A DNA stretch of 64,000 nt, from positions 91,447,948-91,511,947 of the forward strand of contig NC_084835.1 in the NCBI RefSeq assembly GCF_033115175.1, written 5' to 3'. Below the pieces are notes generated by a model. The model was not told the origin of the DNA and did no database searches. It worked only from the letters and a program-made list of their open reading frames with translations. Shown here piece by piece: positions 47,598 through 60,420 of the stretch (position 1 is its first letter; every line of letters begins with the position of its first letter). The position numbers were made by a program, and so were the translations under genes. This DNA comes from Lepus europaeus (Eukaryota; Chordata; Mammalia; Lagomorpha; Leporidae).

Positions 47598-49482
47598 TCT
47601 AAAAAAATGCTTTCAAACTGAAAAGATCAAATATACTGAAAGTAAGATAAATATCCAAAAGAAATGAATGCCCTAAAAATATGAAAAGTAGTTGACTAAA
47701 TTTCTGATTTTTTGCATTCTGGTATATGGAAAGTACTAGCCATAAAATCTATAAATTATATTTTCCTGGTATTCCTTCCAGTTTTTAGATTTTAAAAGAC
47801 TACAAATTTATCTCCCTTTTCTCTGCTTATTTGAAGACTGCTTAAATATCTATACTTCTGTATCAGTAGCAAAATCGTTGGTGAATGTTGTTCTTCATAA
47901 TGCTGTGAAAGACAGATGGAAATTTGTGTCTTCTCTCTGAAAGCCAGAGAGGAAAAACCTAGGAGCTGTGAACCTTTCCTTTTGTTTATTTTGCCTGGCC
48001 ACCCGCCCAGAGCAGCCTCTCTGATCTCTCTCTGGGAGCCTCAGCACCAGCTATGATGAAGGTCATGCCTGTGCTCCAAACATCTGTCACCATATTCCTC
48101 ATGATTTTTAGGCAGCAGAATTCAGAGGGATAACAAAATTGAGTTGGATTCTTGATAAATATTGATAGTTCTCTATGAAAATCTAGCTAGTACATACAAG
48201 TTAATTCTGCTTTTTTGGTAACTTTGTCCCTTCACTCTACTCTCTTTCTTATTACTTTTCAATTATTTGCTTATTTGTTAACGTACATATAAATAAATGA
48301 ACAAGGGCAAGGTCAGTTATGCAAACTTAAATGAATCTATTCAGTCACAGTTGTAAGCCATGGTCTGTTGAGGTGTAGCTAGAGATGACAGATATCTGTC
48401 ATTTGTCTTTTGGTTGTGGAATAATGAAGATTCCCACCCCTTCTTTTGCATTGTTCTATTCATGACATAATGTTGCCTAGCAAACAAAGTTTGTTTGTTT
48501 TTTTTGTAACAGTGAAGAAATAGTTATAATAACACATTGAAAATACATTCACTATTAGCCTCAAATTTCAGAAAAGCATTAACTATCAATTATTTTCAAG
48601 ATGCAATATGTGTGGTTTCTCTGGGTGTTCAACATTGATTTTATCTGGATGCAATGATTGGAGCAGCCCTAGGCATCTGGAATACAGCCATTAAGCCATC
48701 CAATTCAGTAGACATAAAGTTGCTGATCAAAAATTGTCCCTGATTCCTTTATGTTTTTAATAACTTTAAAATTTAACCTTTATCATTTAAGTGTTTTTCA
48801 GTACAAACATTTATTGAGCAACTAACATGCTCCTATTTCTGAGTATTATGCAATGTATGACATAGCTCTTTCTAACTAAATTGTTATGCTACACAAGCAG
48901 CATGTGAAACAAGAAATCAGCAATTTCAAGTTAAGCAGAAGGAAATTAGTATTTTACATGAATTAGCATAAATCATATTGAGTTGGTACCATTTTAAATA
49001 TACTTCTAAACACTAAATTTATCAGTAACGAAAATAATGTGATTTTTCAGCTGAAATAGCAAATAGTTTTTTCCATTTCAAATGAAAATATAGATTTATT
49101 TTTATTTATAATTTCAAAACAATTATAGAGGCTAGACAGGATACAGTGGAGCACACAGTCTGGTTGGAGCTTCCATAGGAACTGTCTATTTTCAGAGTTA
49201 TATCGAGTACTACTTAATTCTACTAAAGTGAGTTAGGAGGGGAAAAGGCTATTCAATACATCATTTTATCCTTGTTTTCTTGAATGTAAGTCAAGTATCA
49301 TAGAATATGACAAAGTATCAGTTCTCACATCAAGTTAAAAAACGTTATTTGTGAACACTGGATAGACAGAGACATAAGAGCTAGATTATAATTTTACTAG
49401 TTGTATGTGAGGTCCAATTGTATCAAATTGGTTATGGAAAAGCATTTATTATTCCCTGATGGGTAACATATTATAGATATTT
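47598..49482. other. Intron sequence; MIR fragment at 48805-48870
   Basis: 'aaacatttattgagcaactaacatgctcctatttctgag' is a reversed MIR end. The rest is unassigned and AT-rich. Confidence 0.5.
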
Positions 49483-49570
49483 GAGGTAGGGATTTGGTTT
49501 AGTGGTTAAAATGCCTCTTTGGACATCCACATTCCATACCCAAGTGCCTGAGTTAAACACCAGCTACAAT
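49483..49570 (+). mobile_element. C SINE head fragment, old
   Basis: 'ggtagggatttggtttagtggttaaaatgcc' and 'catccacattccatacccaagtgcctgag' match the tRNA-like head of an old C SINE; the 3' part is lost. Confidence 0.6.
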
Positions 49571-49739
49571 AGAGGTTGTCTCAAATTTTGGTATCTTTCT
49601 CCTATTTTTTAATATGAGATGAACTAATTTATAGAATATTCAAAATTTTGACCAATATTGAATGAATTGTTGGGTCTTGGAAAATGCTACCACAGATTTT
49701 TATACTTTGATCTGCTGAGCACTTTGAATTAAAGTGAAT

Positions 49740-50245
49740 ACAAAGGCCTAGCAGCTGTTTTAGAACGGAGGTCTCTAAATGTCTTCTGTTTCTTCCACCA
49801 TGCACAAGATAAAACTCCCTCTTTCTCTCTCTGAAGTTCCTTTATCTGAAGCTTCTCCAGAAGAAAGATAATGGCCTTCCTTTCCTGGCCTGAAATCACA
49901 TTAACCAGGGAAGATTAAATTTATATCTCAGGAAGACTGGAGCTAGACTTTGTCATAAGCTATTATCTGTTCTTCTGTCCCATTGAGTTTCCAGAAAGAA
50001 TCATTTACAAACTATTATCTGTTCTATGAGCCCATTTATTTTCCCTAAAATCATTTAGTTTTCCTCTAAAAGTGTCTAAAGCTTACCATTTTCCTTAAAT
50101 CCATGAATCAATTATTTAAGGCTCAACCATTTGGCCATTTAATGATTTTCATGTTTTGTACGGCTCCTGTGCACATGTACACATCAAATAAATTTGTGTA
50201 TCTTTTCTTCTTTTTATCTGTTGATTTTCAGTTTGTTTCAGTACA
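49740..50245 (+). mobile_element. ERVL/MLT-like LTR fragment
   Basis: The 3' part 'acatcaaataaatttgtgtatcttttcttctttttatctgttgattttcagtttgtttcag' has the AATAAA (50187-50192) plus T-rich U5 typical of ERVL-type LTRs. The upstream limit is a guess. Confidence 0.45.
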
Positions 50246-50685
50246 CTTAATTACCAAACTTTATAACCTACATTAAGTTTTAACTTTTCTACAGACTCAG
50301 CCACAAAGGTATTCCTTTCCTGAGGGATAATTTCATATTTGAGCATATTTGGAACTGTACCTCCTTGGGTGTTATCAATCTCATTTATAAATAGTACTAT
50401 CTATACCTACTGAAAAGAATTATTGAGATGATTGGCTAATTGAAATGACAAGTAGCTTACCTGGTAATATGTCTTGAGCATTTTGCATTCTCTATGAAAT
50501 TTAGAATTGGAAGGGATAGAAAGCATCATTGAAGAACACTAATGTCTAGTTAACATGTCTGCTGTGATGCAGCTAAAGTGAGAATGTAACTTTCAGAATC
50601 CATACACAGTTCATTCACCCACAGGCAGACAGTTAAAAACACCACTTTAAATTGACCATACTATGGATGAAGATCAATAAGTTGA

Positions 50686-51020
50686 GGCCTGTGTTGTGGC
50701 ACAGGGGCTTAAATCGTGACCTGTGATGCCAGAATCTCATATGGGTGCCAGTTCAAGACCTGGCTGCTACACTTTCAATCCAGCTTCCTGCTAATGCATC
50801 TGGGAAAGCAGAGGAGGATGGCCCAAGTACTTGGGCCCTGGCTTCCACATGGGATGCAAGGATGAAGCTCCAGGCTTCTGGCTTCAACCTGGCCCAGCTC
50901 TGGCTGTTGCAGCCATTTGGGAAGTGAACCATCAGAAGAAAAATCTCTCTCTCTCTCTCCATCTCTCTATCTGCCTCTCTGTATTTATGCCTTTCAAATA
51001 AATAAATAAATCTTTTAAAA
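50686..51020 (+). mobile_element. C SINE
   Basis: Full copy from 'gaggcctgtgttgtggcac' to AAAT tail. Confidence 0.92.
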
Positions 51021-51625
51021 AGCTTTCAGAACTGGTACAGCAGAACAGCAATTTGTAGTGAATTAAGAAGCTAACAGAGAAAGTGACCCAAATCTCTGGA
51101 ACATAAGAATACAAAGAAAAGGGAAAGAAAGAACATTTTTAAAAATAGCAATGGCTGGGTAATCGTTCTAGAATTATGTGTATCAATAGATAGATAGATA
51201 GAGAAACCAAGCAAACAAGCTGGCAAAGACACTCACTATATTGACTATTATCTTATCCAATTTAGGGCTTTTGATTTGATAGAGGGTGAAATTATATTAG
51301 TGTGAGTTTTTGTTATTCCATATATGAAATATCTGAATTTATTCTAAGTATGTTTCACCTGTTTAATCAGAAAAGTTTCCTAATCAAAATTATTTAGTTA
51401 GATATTTATCTTCCATGAGTACTATTATTTACTTAAGACATTTAAAAGCTAACCCATTATAATTCCTGATGTAAATATATTTACAGAAGAATTTTATAAT
51501 ATTGTCATTATGTTTTTATAACTACATGGCACATTTGCTTCTACTAGAAATGAAAATAGGATCATTCAGTAAACACTCAGGAAAAATTTTCAGAATGTCT
51601 ATACATGAATCCCTATGGTTTAAAG

Positions 51626-51634
51626 TAGCAGTTC

Positions 51635-51668
<34 letters not shown>

Positions 51669-52098
51669 GGACCACATTCCAAAAAACCAGGCAAGTTTCA
51701 GAAGGGGAGCAGTAGACCAAGAAAGGAACACAGAAAACAACATAATTAAGGATTACTGAGAATTGATCATAATATGCTCCAAATACATTTGATGAGAAAT
51801 AAAAAATAGAACCTTTGCTTACATAAGTTACCTATTACTATTTACATATTAGAAATTAAGCCTAGATATTTGTGTTACGGTCATCAACAAAATGACCATT
51901 AATATAATTGACTACTGTTGCATTGACTCATTCTAAAACACCAGAAATTTTACCTATCATAATTTCTGTAAAACTATCAACAGTGAAAAAGTAAACACAC
52001 TACCTTAGTTTTATTATAAAAAAGCTTGATATTGTACATTGTCTTAATAGGTTTTAAATAGACCCAAGGGTCCATGGATCACATTTTGACAACTATTG
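51626..52098. mobile_element. hAT-type DNA transposon fossil with 8-bp target duplication
   Basis: The left end 'tagcagttctcaaat' and right end 'attttgacaactattg' are inverted copies of the hAT/Charlie-type terminus. The 8-bp flanks gtttaaag (51618-51625) and gtctaacg (52099-52106) match at 6 of 8 bases and fit the hAT target pattern. A pure T-run of 28 (51640-51667) lies inside near the left end. No transposase is left. Confidence 0.65.
51640..51667 (+). repeat. T-run of 28
   Basis: Uninterrupted homopolymer. Confidence 0.95.
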
Positions 52099-52760
52099 GT
52101 CTAACGTCATATCCATATTGAACTACCCATTCCACTATTTGGCCAAAATATTTTTCAATAGCCAACATAAGCACCAGAAATCAAAGTAAAATGTCTTTTC
52201 CCATCCTCAGAAAATAATTATTTACCTCTTCCTCTTAGATTTGAAATGCTATTTACAAAGGCCCTCCTACTAGGAACTTCCCCAATATTTTTCTTTTATT
52301 CCATTTCCGTTAATCACTCTGAAGTACCAATTAAACTAGGATCAAGCACAGGCTCATAAATTGAGAAGTGGCTAATGACTATTATCTTTACTGTAATCCT
52401 CTGCTCTGTGGAATCACTTTGGCTCTCAAATGTTAAGTCACTGACTCAAAACACTTCCGTTTTTGGAAGTAGATGGAGCTATATATAAAATACATTTTTT
52501 TTTAAAATCACAACTTTCTTTCTCACTTTAAAAGCTTATTTACAAAGCATAGAAGCCTATCAAGAGACAGAATCTACATTAACAGAAAACCAAGCAGAAT
52601 TCAGAAGGGGGGAACTGCACTAAGAAAGGAAAATAAAGAATAAAATACTTAAGGGTTATTGATAATTGTTTTATTCTCCAAGTACATTAGTAAGATAAAT
52701 GAAAATATTTTAGGAGGGGAAAACATTGTTTAAGAAGAAAAAAATCAAGCAGAAAATATT
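51685..52760. repeat. Diverged duplicate pair, about 900 bp apart (51685-51850 and 52590-52760)
   Basis: Both copies share 'ttcagaaggg', 'aagaaagga', then 'aattaaggattactgagaattg' versus 'acttaagggttattgataattg', then 'tctccaagtacat'-type sequence. Copy 1 lies inside the hAT fossil; no ends were recognised around copy 2. Confidence 0.55.
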
Positions 52761-53679
52761 CTCAGCTATTTTAGTATCTTGGGAAAGCCACTTGTTACTA
52801 CCTAAAACATTCCAACGATGAGATAGTGATAGTAATTACCCTTTCTATTTTCTATGGGTTATAAACTAAATAGTTGATATAACAATGAAGTATTTCCTGA
52901 GATGGGAAAGAGAAAGTAAACTAATTTGTTCCATAATTCAAAAGGTTGCATTGCATGTTTTACATAAGTGATGTGAGTTGAGTCCTTTCTTTAGATTCTT
53001 TAGATAAAATGCTTAACTTGTTGCATATCATTGCCTGTAGAATTACAGTTTGAAAAAGAAAATAAACAGGGAAACCATATATATCAGTGTTCAAGTTTTA
53101 TTGGGCTGTTTGTCATTAATGGGCTTGTACATTTCTTAAAAGTGGGGTTACTACAAAGTAATCAGTTTTGTTCTATGTTTAATGAAATGATTTTTTTTGT
53201 ACCTCAAGATTGCAGGAGAGAATTGTCATGAAACTTGAAGAAAGAAAGAAAAAAGACATGCATAGTTTCAAAGGTTGACTGGATTTGTGAGCTACAATAT
53301 GAAATATTTCACATATTTTATTAAAAGACACTTTTGTATAAAATCTTAAATGATAGTCAAAAACACGGAATTGCTTGGAACCTCATTTCTTTGACATAGA
53401 TCAAATCCTTTGCCAGCTAGATTAATTTACATATTCAGTTTTGTGAGTATATCTATACACAGTTATAATGGCCTTGCAATTTTAAAGCCCACAATTTAGA
53501 CATCCTGAGATATCTCTAATTCTTTCTTTTGTTTCTTATTCAAATAATATCCAGCAGAACAGATGGATGAATAGGCAAATTTATCTTCCCCCTACATACA
53601 TCTCCTGCTTGTTTTAAGGGCTTTTTAATGCAGGGCTTTCCCATGAAGGTTAAACAAAAATGAACAAATAAATAAGACT

Positions 53680-54690
53680 CATCAGAAGACCAACTAACAT
53701 CAAAATGTCTTTATTTTTAATTATTAGATTTTGAAGCTTCTTAATTAATTTTATTTCAATAAGATGCCTCCAGGCAGAAAAGTTAAGCAATGTCTACTCA
53801 TATCACTCATATCAGAGGTAATCAAAGTGGTGCTCAACAGGGCTAAGGTATTGTTGACTGCTGCTCTGGACAGGCCCAATCTTCCCTGGGCAATAGCAAC
53901 AACAGGGAAAACATCACCAATAGCTTTTTGGAGGAATCCATTTTTAGCCATCTGTCACAGAAATCCCAGGGAACAGACCTCTACGTTTTCAAGGCCTAAA
54001 TGTCCCTTTCTTTTATTAGTAAAATGGGCAACAAATATAAAATAAGCCTACATTTTTAAAATTATTAACTCGAATGTCAGAGGAAGAACTTGAAGGAATT
54101 TAGGATCTCTTAAGTTATTAAATATGCATGTGTAGATTAACGTATTTGTAGAAGATAATCCATCTGATTTTCTGTTTTTTTTTTAAATTATCCATATTCA
54201 GTTTACAGTTCAACATTTCTGTTTAGCTATCTACACTAACCCCCAGCAAATTCCACAGTGTTGCCTTCTCCAAATTAGGTGAGCATGCACAAATTCTTGT
54301 TTCAGCACTTAGAATACGGAGAGTAATTTTGTGTTCCAAACTACTCTGATGGTACCTAGATAGATAACTCTTCTCTGTAAATATCCCTAGTGTAGTTAAT
54401 ATTCCTAGTACTGTTTTTGTTTGGTTTAATGAGAAAAAAACAAACTTATCAGAAGACTAAATATCAAAATACTTTCATATTTATCACTAAATTATGAAGA
54501 TTCTTAATGCATTCTATTTTGGTAAAGGTGCCTATAGGCAGAAACAAAGTGGTGTTCAAAGAAGTACAGATTTTGTTGAATCCACTCTACTTGTCCCTAT
54601 GGATTGGCCTAATGTCTCCTGGTAATAGTAAGGACAAGGAAAACACCATCCACAAGTTTTGCAACAAAACTTTTTAAAATAACCCACTAT
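53680..54690. repeat. Diverged duplicate pair, about 755 bp apart (53680-53950 and 54434-54690)
   Basis: Shared ordered blocks include 'atcagaagac', 'atcaaaat', 'gaagcttcttaat' versus 'gaagattcttaat', 'gatgcctccaggcagaaa' versus 'ggtgcctataggcagaaa', 'caaagtggtg' and 'ggaaaacaccatcca'-like. No boundaries or target duplications seen. Confidence 0.6.
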
Positions 54691-55999
54691 TTACTTTGTG
54701 CAATGATTATTGTCATTTGTTGGTATGTCACTGACCTATTTCTTTTCTATTTTTTATTTTCTTTCTTTTTTAACAAATGTGTTTTTCTAAGATTGTGGAA
54801 TCAATTTCTAAAATGATTAGAAAGTACAAATGCATTCCAACAGCAATTCCAATTTTTATTTCTAATACATTTTTGTTATAAGAATTTACTGATTTCTGCT
54901 TTTTTAGTCCATCACTGTTTCTTTTCCTAATAGAACCAGATTTTCTTCAATGATTCAATCTTCTGCACTTCGACTATATCACTATGCTATTCATGTCATA
55001 CTATAGATGCCATGGTGCTATTGATTCCAGGGTGCTTGTCTTATACTGGTATGAACAATCAAAAAACTGTCTTCCACTGGCCAAAGTAATTTGTTCGGAG
55101 GCTGTCAATGTGACCCAATCATAGCTAACAAAACATTATGAGGAATTTATGGACTGCTGGGGCAGAGAGATGTGTTCTTTTTCACTGGCAATGGACTTAG
55201 AAGATATGACTGGGGATCTATTGTAGTTGTTTTGACATAATGATGGGAAAATATATCTGAAGATGGTGCCATAATATAGAAAGCAGTAATGTACAGAAAG
55301 AAAATAGGACTTGGTGAGACGTACTTAATCTTGGCTCAAACCATACAAAATGACACCCCTATGTTTATATTTGTCAGTTACTAATTCAATGAATAATGAC
55401 TCCATCTACCTCATTTCCCCCATTCTGTCACTCAATTTCATTTCAGTTTTCTTTGTATTGCAATCAACTTCATGCATATCTGGAGGAAGTTTGCATGGTA
55501 GTTATGATATAAATGCTAAATGACATCAAAGTTTAGTGCAATGGGAAAGAAGTAAACCATAATTTAGTCAATTTAATTTGCTTCTTGCTATTCACAATAT
55601 CAATCATATCATCATAACTAGGCTAATTTTTCAATCCTGTTGTTATTTCCTATCTGTCCTAGTCTACTCATGTACAATATTATTTATAACAATAGAAAAT
55701 AATAATGAAAATTCCACATTTTATTTGACTTGTGCTTTACATAAAGCAAGGCCCTTTCTTGTTCACCATTTATTTTAATTTACAAGTGATTCAATGAAAC
55801 TGGTTAAGTAACATTTATATTTACATTTAAAACAATAGGGAATATAGGAAAAATGATATGACTAAGTTCATGTACTGGGTCTATAGAGAAACCAAGGAAA
55901 AATCCCATTTTTCGTAGAAAATCTTTTTCATTGTATTGTCTTGCTCCATAAATTGACCCTTTTAATCATAAATTAACTTGTAAAATAAATACAAATACA
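54691..55999. other. Intron sequence, nothing clearly recognised
   Basis: Sequence at 55010-55330 has the feel of an old LTR or LINE fragment but cannot be assigned. No gene. Confidence 0.4.
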
Positions 56000-56370
56000 T
56001 TTCCAGTGCTGTGGTATAGAAGGTCAAGTCTCTGTCTGCAGTGCTAGCATACCATATGGGCGCCAGTTGGAATCCCAGCTGCTCCATTTACAATGCAGCT
56101 CCCTGCTGGTGTGCCTGGAAAAGCAGTGGAGGATGGCCCCAGTACGTGAGCCCCTGTGATACTCTGAATGAATATATTTTAGGGGGTCATCTCCGATATC
56201 ACCTGCAGTCACGTGGAAGACCCAGAAAAACCTCCTGGCTCCTGGCTTTGGCCTAGCTCAGCCCCAGCCCTTGAGGTCATCTGGGAAGTGAACCAAAGGA
56301 TGGAAGACTTTCTCTCTTTTTCCTTTTCTCTATATCTCTGCCTTTCAAATAAATGGATAAATCTTAAATA
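56000..56370 (+). mobile_element. C SINE carrying a 45-bp insertion
   Basis: The copy runs from 'catttccagtgctgtgg' to the AAAT tail. Between 'gagcccctg' and 'cagtcacgtggaagacc' it has an extra 45-bp block (56157-56201) plus a repeated cctg, absent from all other copies here. Confidence 0.88.
56157..56201 (+). other. 45-bp TG...CA insertion with 4-bp duplication
   Basis: Starts tgata and ends tatca (a 5-bp inverted repeat), flanked by cctg at 56153-56156 and 56202-56205. Its right half matches 44934-44957 at 20 of 24 positions by eye. Confidence 0.55.
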
Positions 56371-56619
56371 AATAAATGCAAATGTACCTCAAATCAATCT
56401 ACTATTAGTAATGTGACATCAAATAATTGCATTATTAATGGCAGTTTTTAATAAGTGGTTGAATTTTATTCTGTTTGCCTTACTTGGCAAATTTGTACTT
56501 AAATTCATTTTTGGTTAATTATATTTTATATATATTTAGTTAATTATATTTTCTCTCTGACATAATAACATAAATATTCTTATTTCACGTGTGGAAAAGG
56601 TGATCCCTTTTCCACCTAT

Positions 56620-57170
56620 CATTAAGGGTCATAACCACTACTCCTGTAAAAGAAGACAAACTATCAAGAGAAAAATATAACATTATTTACTATAGAAATA
56701 GGAGTCTTCATATTGAAGACCCAAGGATATAGATGAACTTATTTTATGCTTGGGTTCAATGAAGGAGGGTTGGTGTAAAAACACTGTTAGACAAAAAAAG
56801 TTGCAATCTGATTGGGGAAACCTAACAAGACTATGGTGGTCAGATTCTTCTTAGTGTCTCTGTATGGCATTCCTTCCTCCTGGGTATGGGGCAGGACCAC
56901 TCTGGAACGAGGGCCCTATGACCTGCTATTGGACCAGGGTAGGTCATAGAATTTCTTTATGGCCATGCCTAACAAAAAAGAAGGGAAAGTTAGAATACTA
57001 TTTTTAAGTTTTTAAGCTGAGTTTTTGAAGGGAGAGTTTCTCATTTTGTTACCTGCCTTGAGGAAGACAGATTTTAGTTTAATTTCTATGACTTTTCTGT
57101 GAGAGAACGAGGGAGAAGAGACAGGAGAGTGGGAGAAAATCAGGAAGAAACTTTGTTTCTGAGATATTTG
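56620..57170 (-). mobile_element. ERVL-like LTR, reversed, low confidence
   Basis: On the minus strand, 'gggtcttcaatatgaagactcctatttctatagtaaataatgttatatttttctcttgatagtttgtct' resembles ERVL-type LTR R/U5. Boundaries unknown. Confidence 0.4.
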
Positions 57171-57191
57171 CTTTCAGATGTTTCAAGTTTT

Positions 57192-57512
57192 CTTTTTTTT
57201 AAGTTTACTCATTTATTTTGTTTGAAAGAGTGACAGACATATCGAGGGAGCTCTTCCACCTGCTGGCTTACTTCCACACGCCATGCTCCCCACAAATGCC
57301 AACAACAGTTGTGGCTGGGTCATGCCAAAGCCAGGAGCCAGGAATTCCATCTGAGTTTGTGATGTGAGTGGGAGGAACTCAAGTACTTGAACCATAATCT
57401 GCTGCCTCCCAGGGTGCAGGAAGCTGGATAGAAAGCAGAGGTGGGACTTAATCCAAGGTCCTCTGGTAAGGGATGCTGGTGTCCAAGGGCAGCTTAGTGC
57501 CCAGTGTCATCA
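57192..57512 (-). mobile_element. C SINE, old
   Basis: Reversed tail 'aagtttactcatttattttgtttgaaagag', 'gccaaagccaggagccaggaattcc' core and diverged head. Confidence 0.85.
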
Positions 57513-57530
57513 TCACCATTGAAGTGTGTT

Positions 57531-57550
57531 TTTTTTTTTTTTTTTTTTTT
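57531..57550 (+). repeat. T-run
   Basis: About 20 consecutive T. Confidence 0.9.
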
Positions 57551-59270
57551 CCTGGAGCCCAACATTATCCTGATACCAAGAGAAATACTGAAATTCAGGA
57601 ACTGCTTCCTTCCTCACTGTTTACCTAAAATCTACATAAAAGATGTATGTTCACTCCTCATTTTTTAAAAATTCCTGATTCTTCCTTTGAATGATTTGAA
57701 TTGATAATAGTATCAAACAATCTAGGTATAATATAAGTGGCTCCTTTAAATCTGTATATTATAGGAGGAAGCAGTCATATGTATAATAAAAATTTACCTT
57801 ATAAATTTAATTTTATCCACAAAATGACCCTAAACAAACTTTTTAAGCTCTTTGCCCTACATTGCTCAAAACCAAGTCTCTATTTAAATTTGACTATTTT
57901 AATTGTCAATCTCTCAGCTAGGACATAGGCATTTTTAATAATTTCCAGAAAATTTCATATATTCTTCCTTTTCACCTGCAAACCTACTCCATCATTTAAA
58001 AACAAGAACAGATTTTAAATATCTACTCCATGAACCCTATGCTGAATTATCAAAATTCTCAAAATCCAGTCATTTTTCTTAACTGGATCTTTTGTTCTTG
58101 TTTAGAACTTAATTAGAGTTCAAGAAAGGATACAGAAATTTAATAAGGATGTGTTCTATTTCCATATGTGAAAACAGGTAGCTCTTCTTGTTGAAGGTGA
58201 GGATGGCACTCCTCCTTGCCCACTTCAGACTGCCCATCCCAGTGTGGGCCACACTGCCTTCCGATCACATGCAGAAAGATTTTATCAAGTGTAAACAGGC
58301 AATGTCCTTGTCATGGCTCTCACTCATACTGGGTATCTTCAGCCAAGTTGCTTGATCTTTTTTGTCATTGGAATTTTCACTTTTTAAACAGGAATAGCTA
58401 TCTAAGCAAAATCAAGGAAGTCATTTACATGATATTGTACAGAAAAGATCATTGAATAATATATTGCCCAAAAATAATGGACTTAACTAAGTAACTAGTC
58501 AATTTTCCATCGATTAAACTGCTTGCTTCTATACTACTCCTCCCCAAATCCCAACAATTCTTTTGAATATTAGAAGTAGAAATGCAAACTAACTTTGGCT
58601 TGCTTGCTTTTAAGGGGTAAAATAGGTTGTTTGATCTTAGATACACAGTATCTCTGATTTCTACTTCATATAAGAAAAAGGTCTCACATGATGTCTGCTT
58701 GCAAGCAGCTAAAATAAAAAACTCTAAATCCAATAAAGGTGATGGAATTGTTGTACGGTGTATTTTTATTATAGAAGCAGCTCATATTGCACAGTAAAAG
58801 CTGATTCATATCATGTTATTTATCAAAAGAAAAGTGAAAAATCTTTGAGGCCTGCCTTGTGAATTGGGGAGGGGAAAATCTTTCAGCCACATGTGAAATA
58901 ATGTGTAATAAAAAATGATGAGAATAACTGTCAAGTAAGTTGACACTGGTGAGAGCTATACACCATTTACCTATGGCAGTACTTTCCACAGAAAAACCTT
59001 TAATATGTCAAAGGCAGCAGAAAAACTGACATTAACATTTTAAATGTTTATTTTTCTTTGAAACTTAAGAGGATTGGATATGAGAACCCTACAACTACTG
59101 TCCACGTTGAATAGGGTGATATATACGGGATTTTACTCTGGTTTTCTATGGTGTCATTTCTCATCAGACAATCCCATGCTATGGACACCATTAGTCTTGT
59201 TGTTAAAAGAGATGGAGTTTACCCAGAATGTAAGGTCTCACAAAAGAATACCTGGCTTTGTCTTCTGGTT
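57551..59270. other. Intron sequence, nothing recognised
   Basis: AT-rich; chance frames only. Confidence 0.5.
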
Positions 59271-59279
59271 CTGCTCCTT

Positions 59280-59505
59280 ACTCACTTCCTGTTAATGCAG
59301 ATCCTGGTAGGCAACAGTAATGGTGAATACTTGGGTCCCTGTCACCCATGTGAGTGACCTGTATTGAGTTCAAAGTCCCTGGTTTTGGCCTTGGTTTAAT
59401 CCCAGTCATTGTGACATTTGAGGAGAGAACCAGCAGTTGGGATATCTCTCTTCTGTCCCTCAGTCTCTATGGCTCTCAAATAAATGAATTCTATGTAAAA
59501 AGAAT
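59280..59505 (+). mobile_element. C SINE, 5'-truncated, old
   Basis: 'ctcacttcctgttaatgcag', 'acttgggtccctgtcacccatgtgagtgacc' and tail 'ctctcaaataaatgaatt'. Confidence 0.75.
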
Positions 59506-60000
59506 GTAGCAGGATTTAAACCCAACTCAATGACCCTCATCTTTTAACATGCTATTAAAAATGTTAGGATGTTACTACCACATATCTTATTATTTTTCTT
59601 TACTCATACTTCCCTCAGCCTCCTCTAGAATGAATTTATAGCTCCTCAGGGTCCTTGTTTAGTTAATAAAACAGCACATTTTGGGTCTCCTGTAATACCC
59701 TTCAATTATGTTCTTTCATTTATTCACACTGGGTTCTGACAAAGAATTTTTGTTTGACCAAACATCAGTCAGGTTCCTCACCCTTCTTCTAAGCCCATCC
59801 ATGCACTTTCTTAGGAAATCCAGTTTTAGATACACCCGAACTATATCAGTTTAGTAAGAGTCCTCCAACCTTCACATATATAGTCAGGTTCCTCATCTTC
59901 CAATACTCCCTCTCTGATAGTTGACTGCACTGGCCTGTCTTCAACAAGAATAGTGTTAATCTGATTAAGCCAGAATTCCTTTGACTCCTGATTTTGTGTG
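59506..60000. other. Intron sequence, nothing clearly recognised
   Basis: Pyrimidine-leaning sequence; possibly an old LTR split by the SINE cluster that follows, since similar sequence resumes at 61010. Not assigned. Confidence 0.35.
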
Positions 60001-60019
60001 TGTGTGTTTTTTTTTTTTT

Positions 60020-60345
60020 TTTTTTTTTTTTAGATTTATTTATTTACTTGAGAAACAAAGTTATAGACAGAGAAAGGGAGAGATAGAGAGGTCTTTTATC
60101 TGCTGGTACACTCCCAAATGGCTACAACTGGAGCTGGGCTAGTCTGAAGCCAGGAGCCAGGAGCTTCTTCTGGGTCTCCCATGTAGGTGCAGGAGCCCAA
60201 GACCTTGGGTCATTTTCTACTGCTTTCCCAGGCCATCAGCAGGCAGCTGGATTGGAAGTGAACACAAATGGTATTGAACCGGCACCCATATGGAATGCCA
60301 GCACTGCAGGCAGATGCTTAACCCACTATGCCACAGTGTTGGCCT
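60020..60345 (-). mobile_element. C SINE
   Basis: T-run (60009-60031), 'agatttatttatttacttgagaaac', core, and head ending 'ccacagtgttggcc'. Confidence 0.92.
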
Positions 60346-60373
60346 GTGATACTGTGTCTTAATAACTCCTTTT

Positions 60374-60420
60374 GGAGCTGGCACTGTGGGCGCTGGTTTG
60401 AGTCTTGACTGTTCCACTTC
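60374..60420 (+). mobile_element. C SINE outer copy, left part
   Basis: The head 'ggagctggcactgtgggc' has an internal deletion and then reads up to the nested insertion at 60421. It resumes at 60755. Confidence 0.85.
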
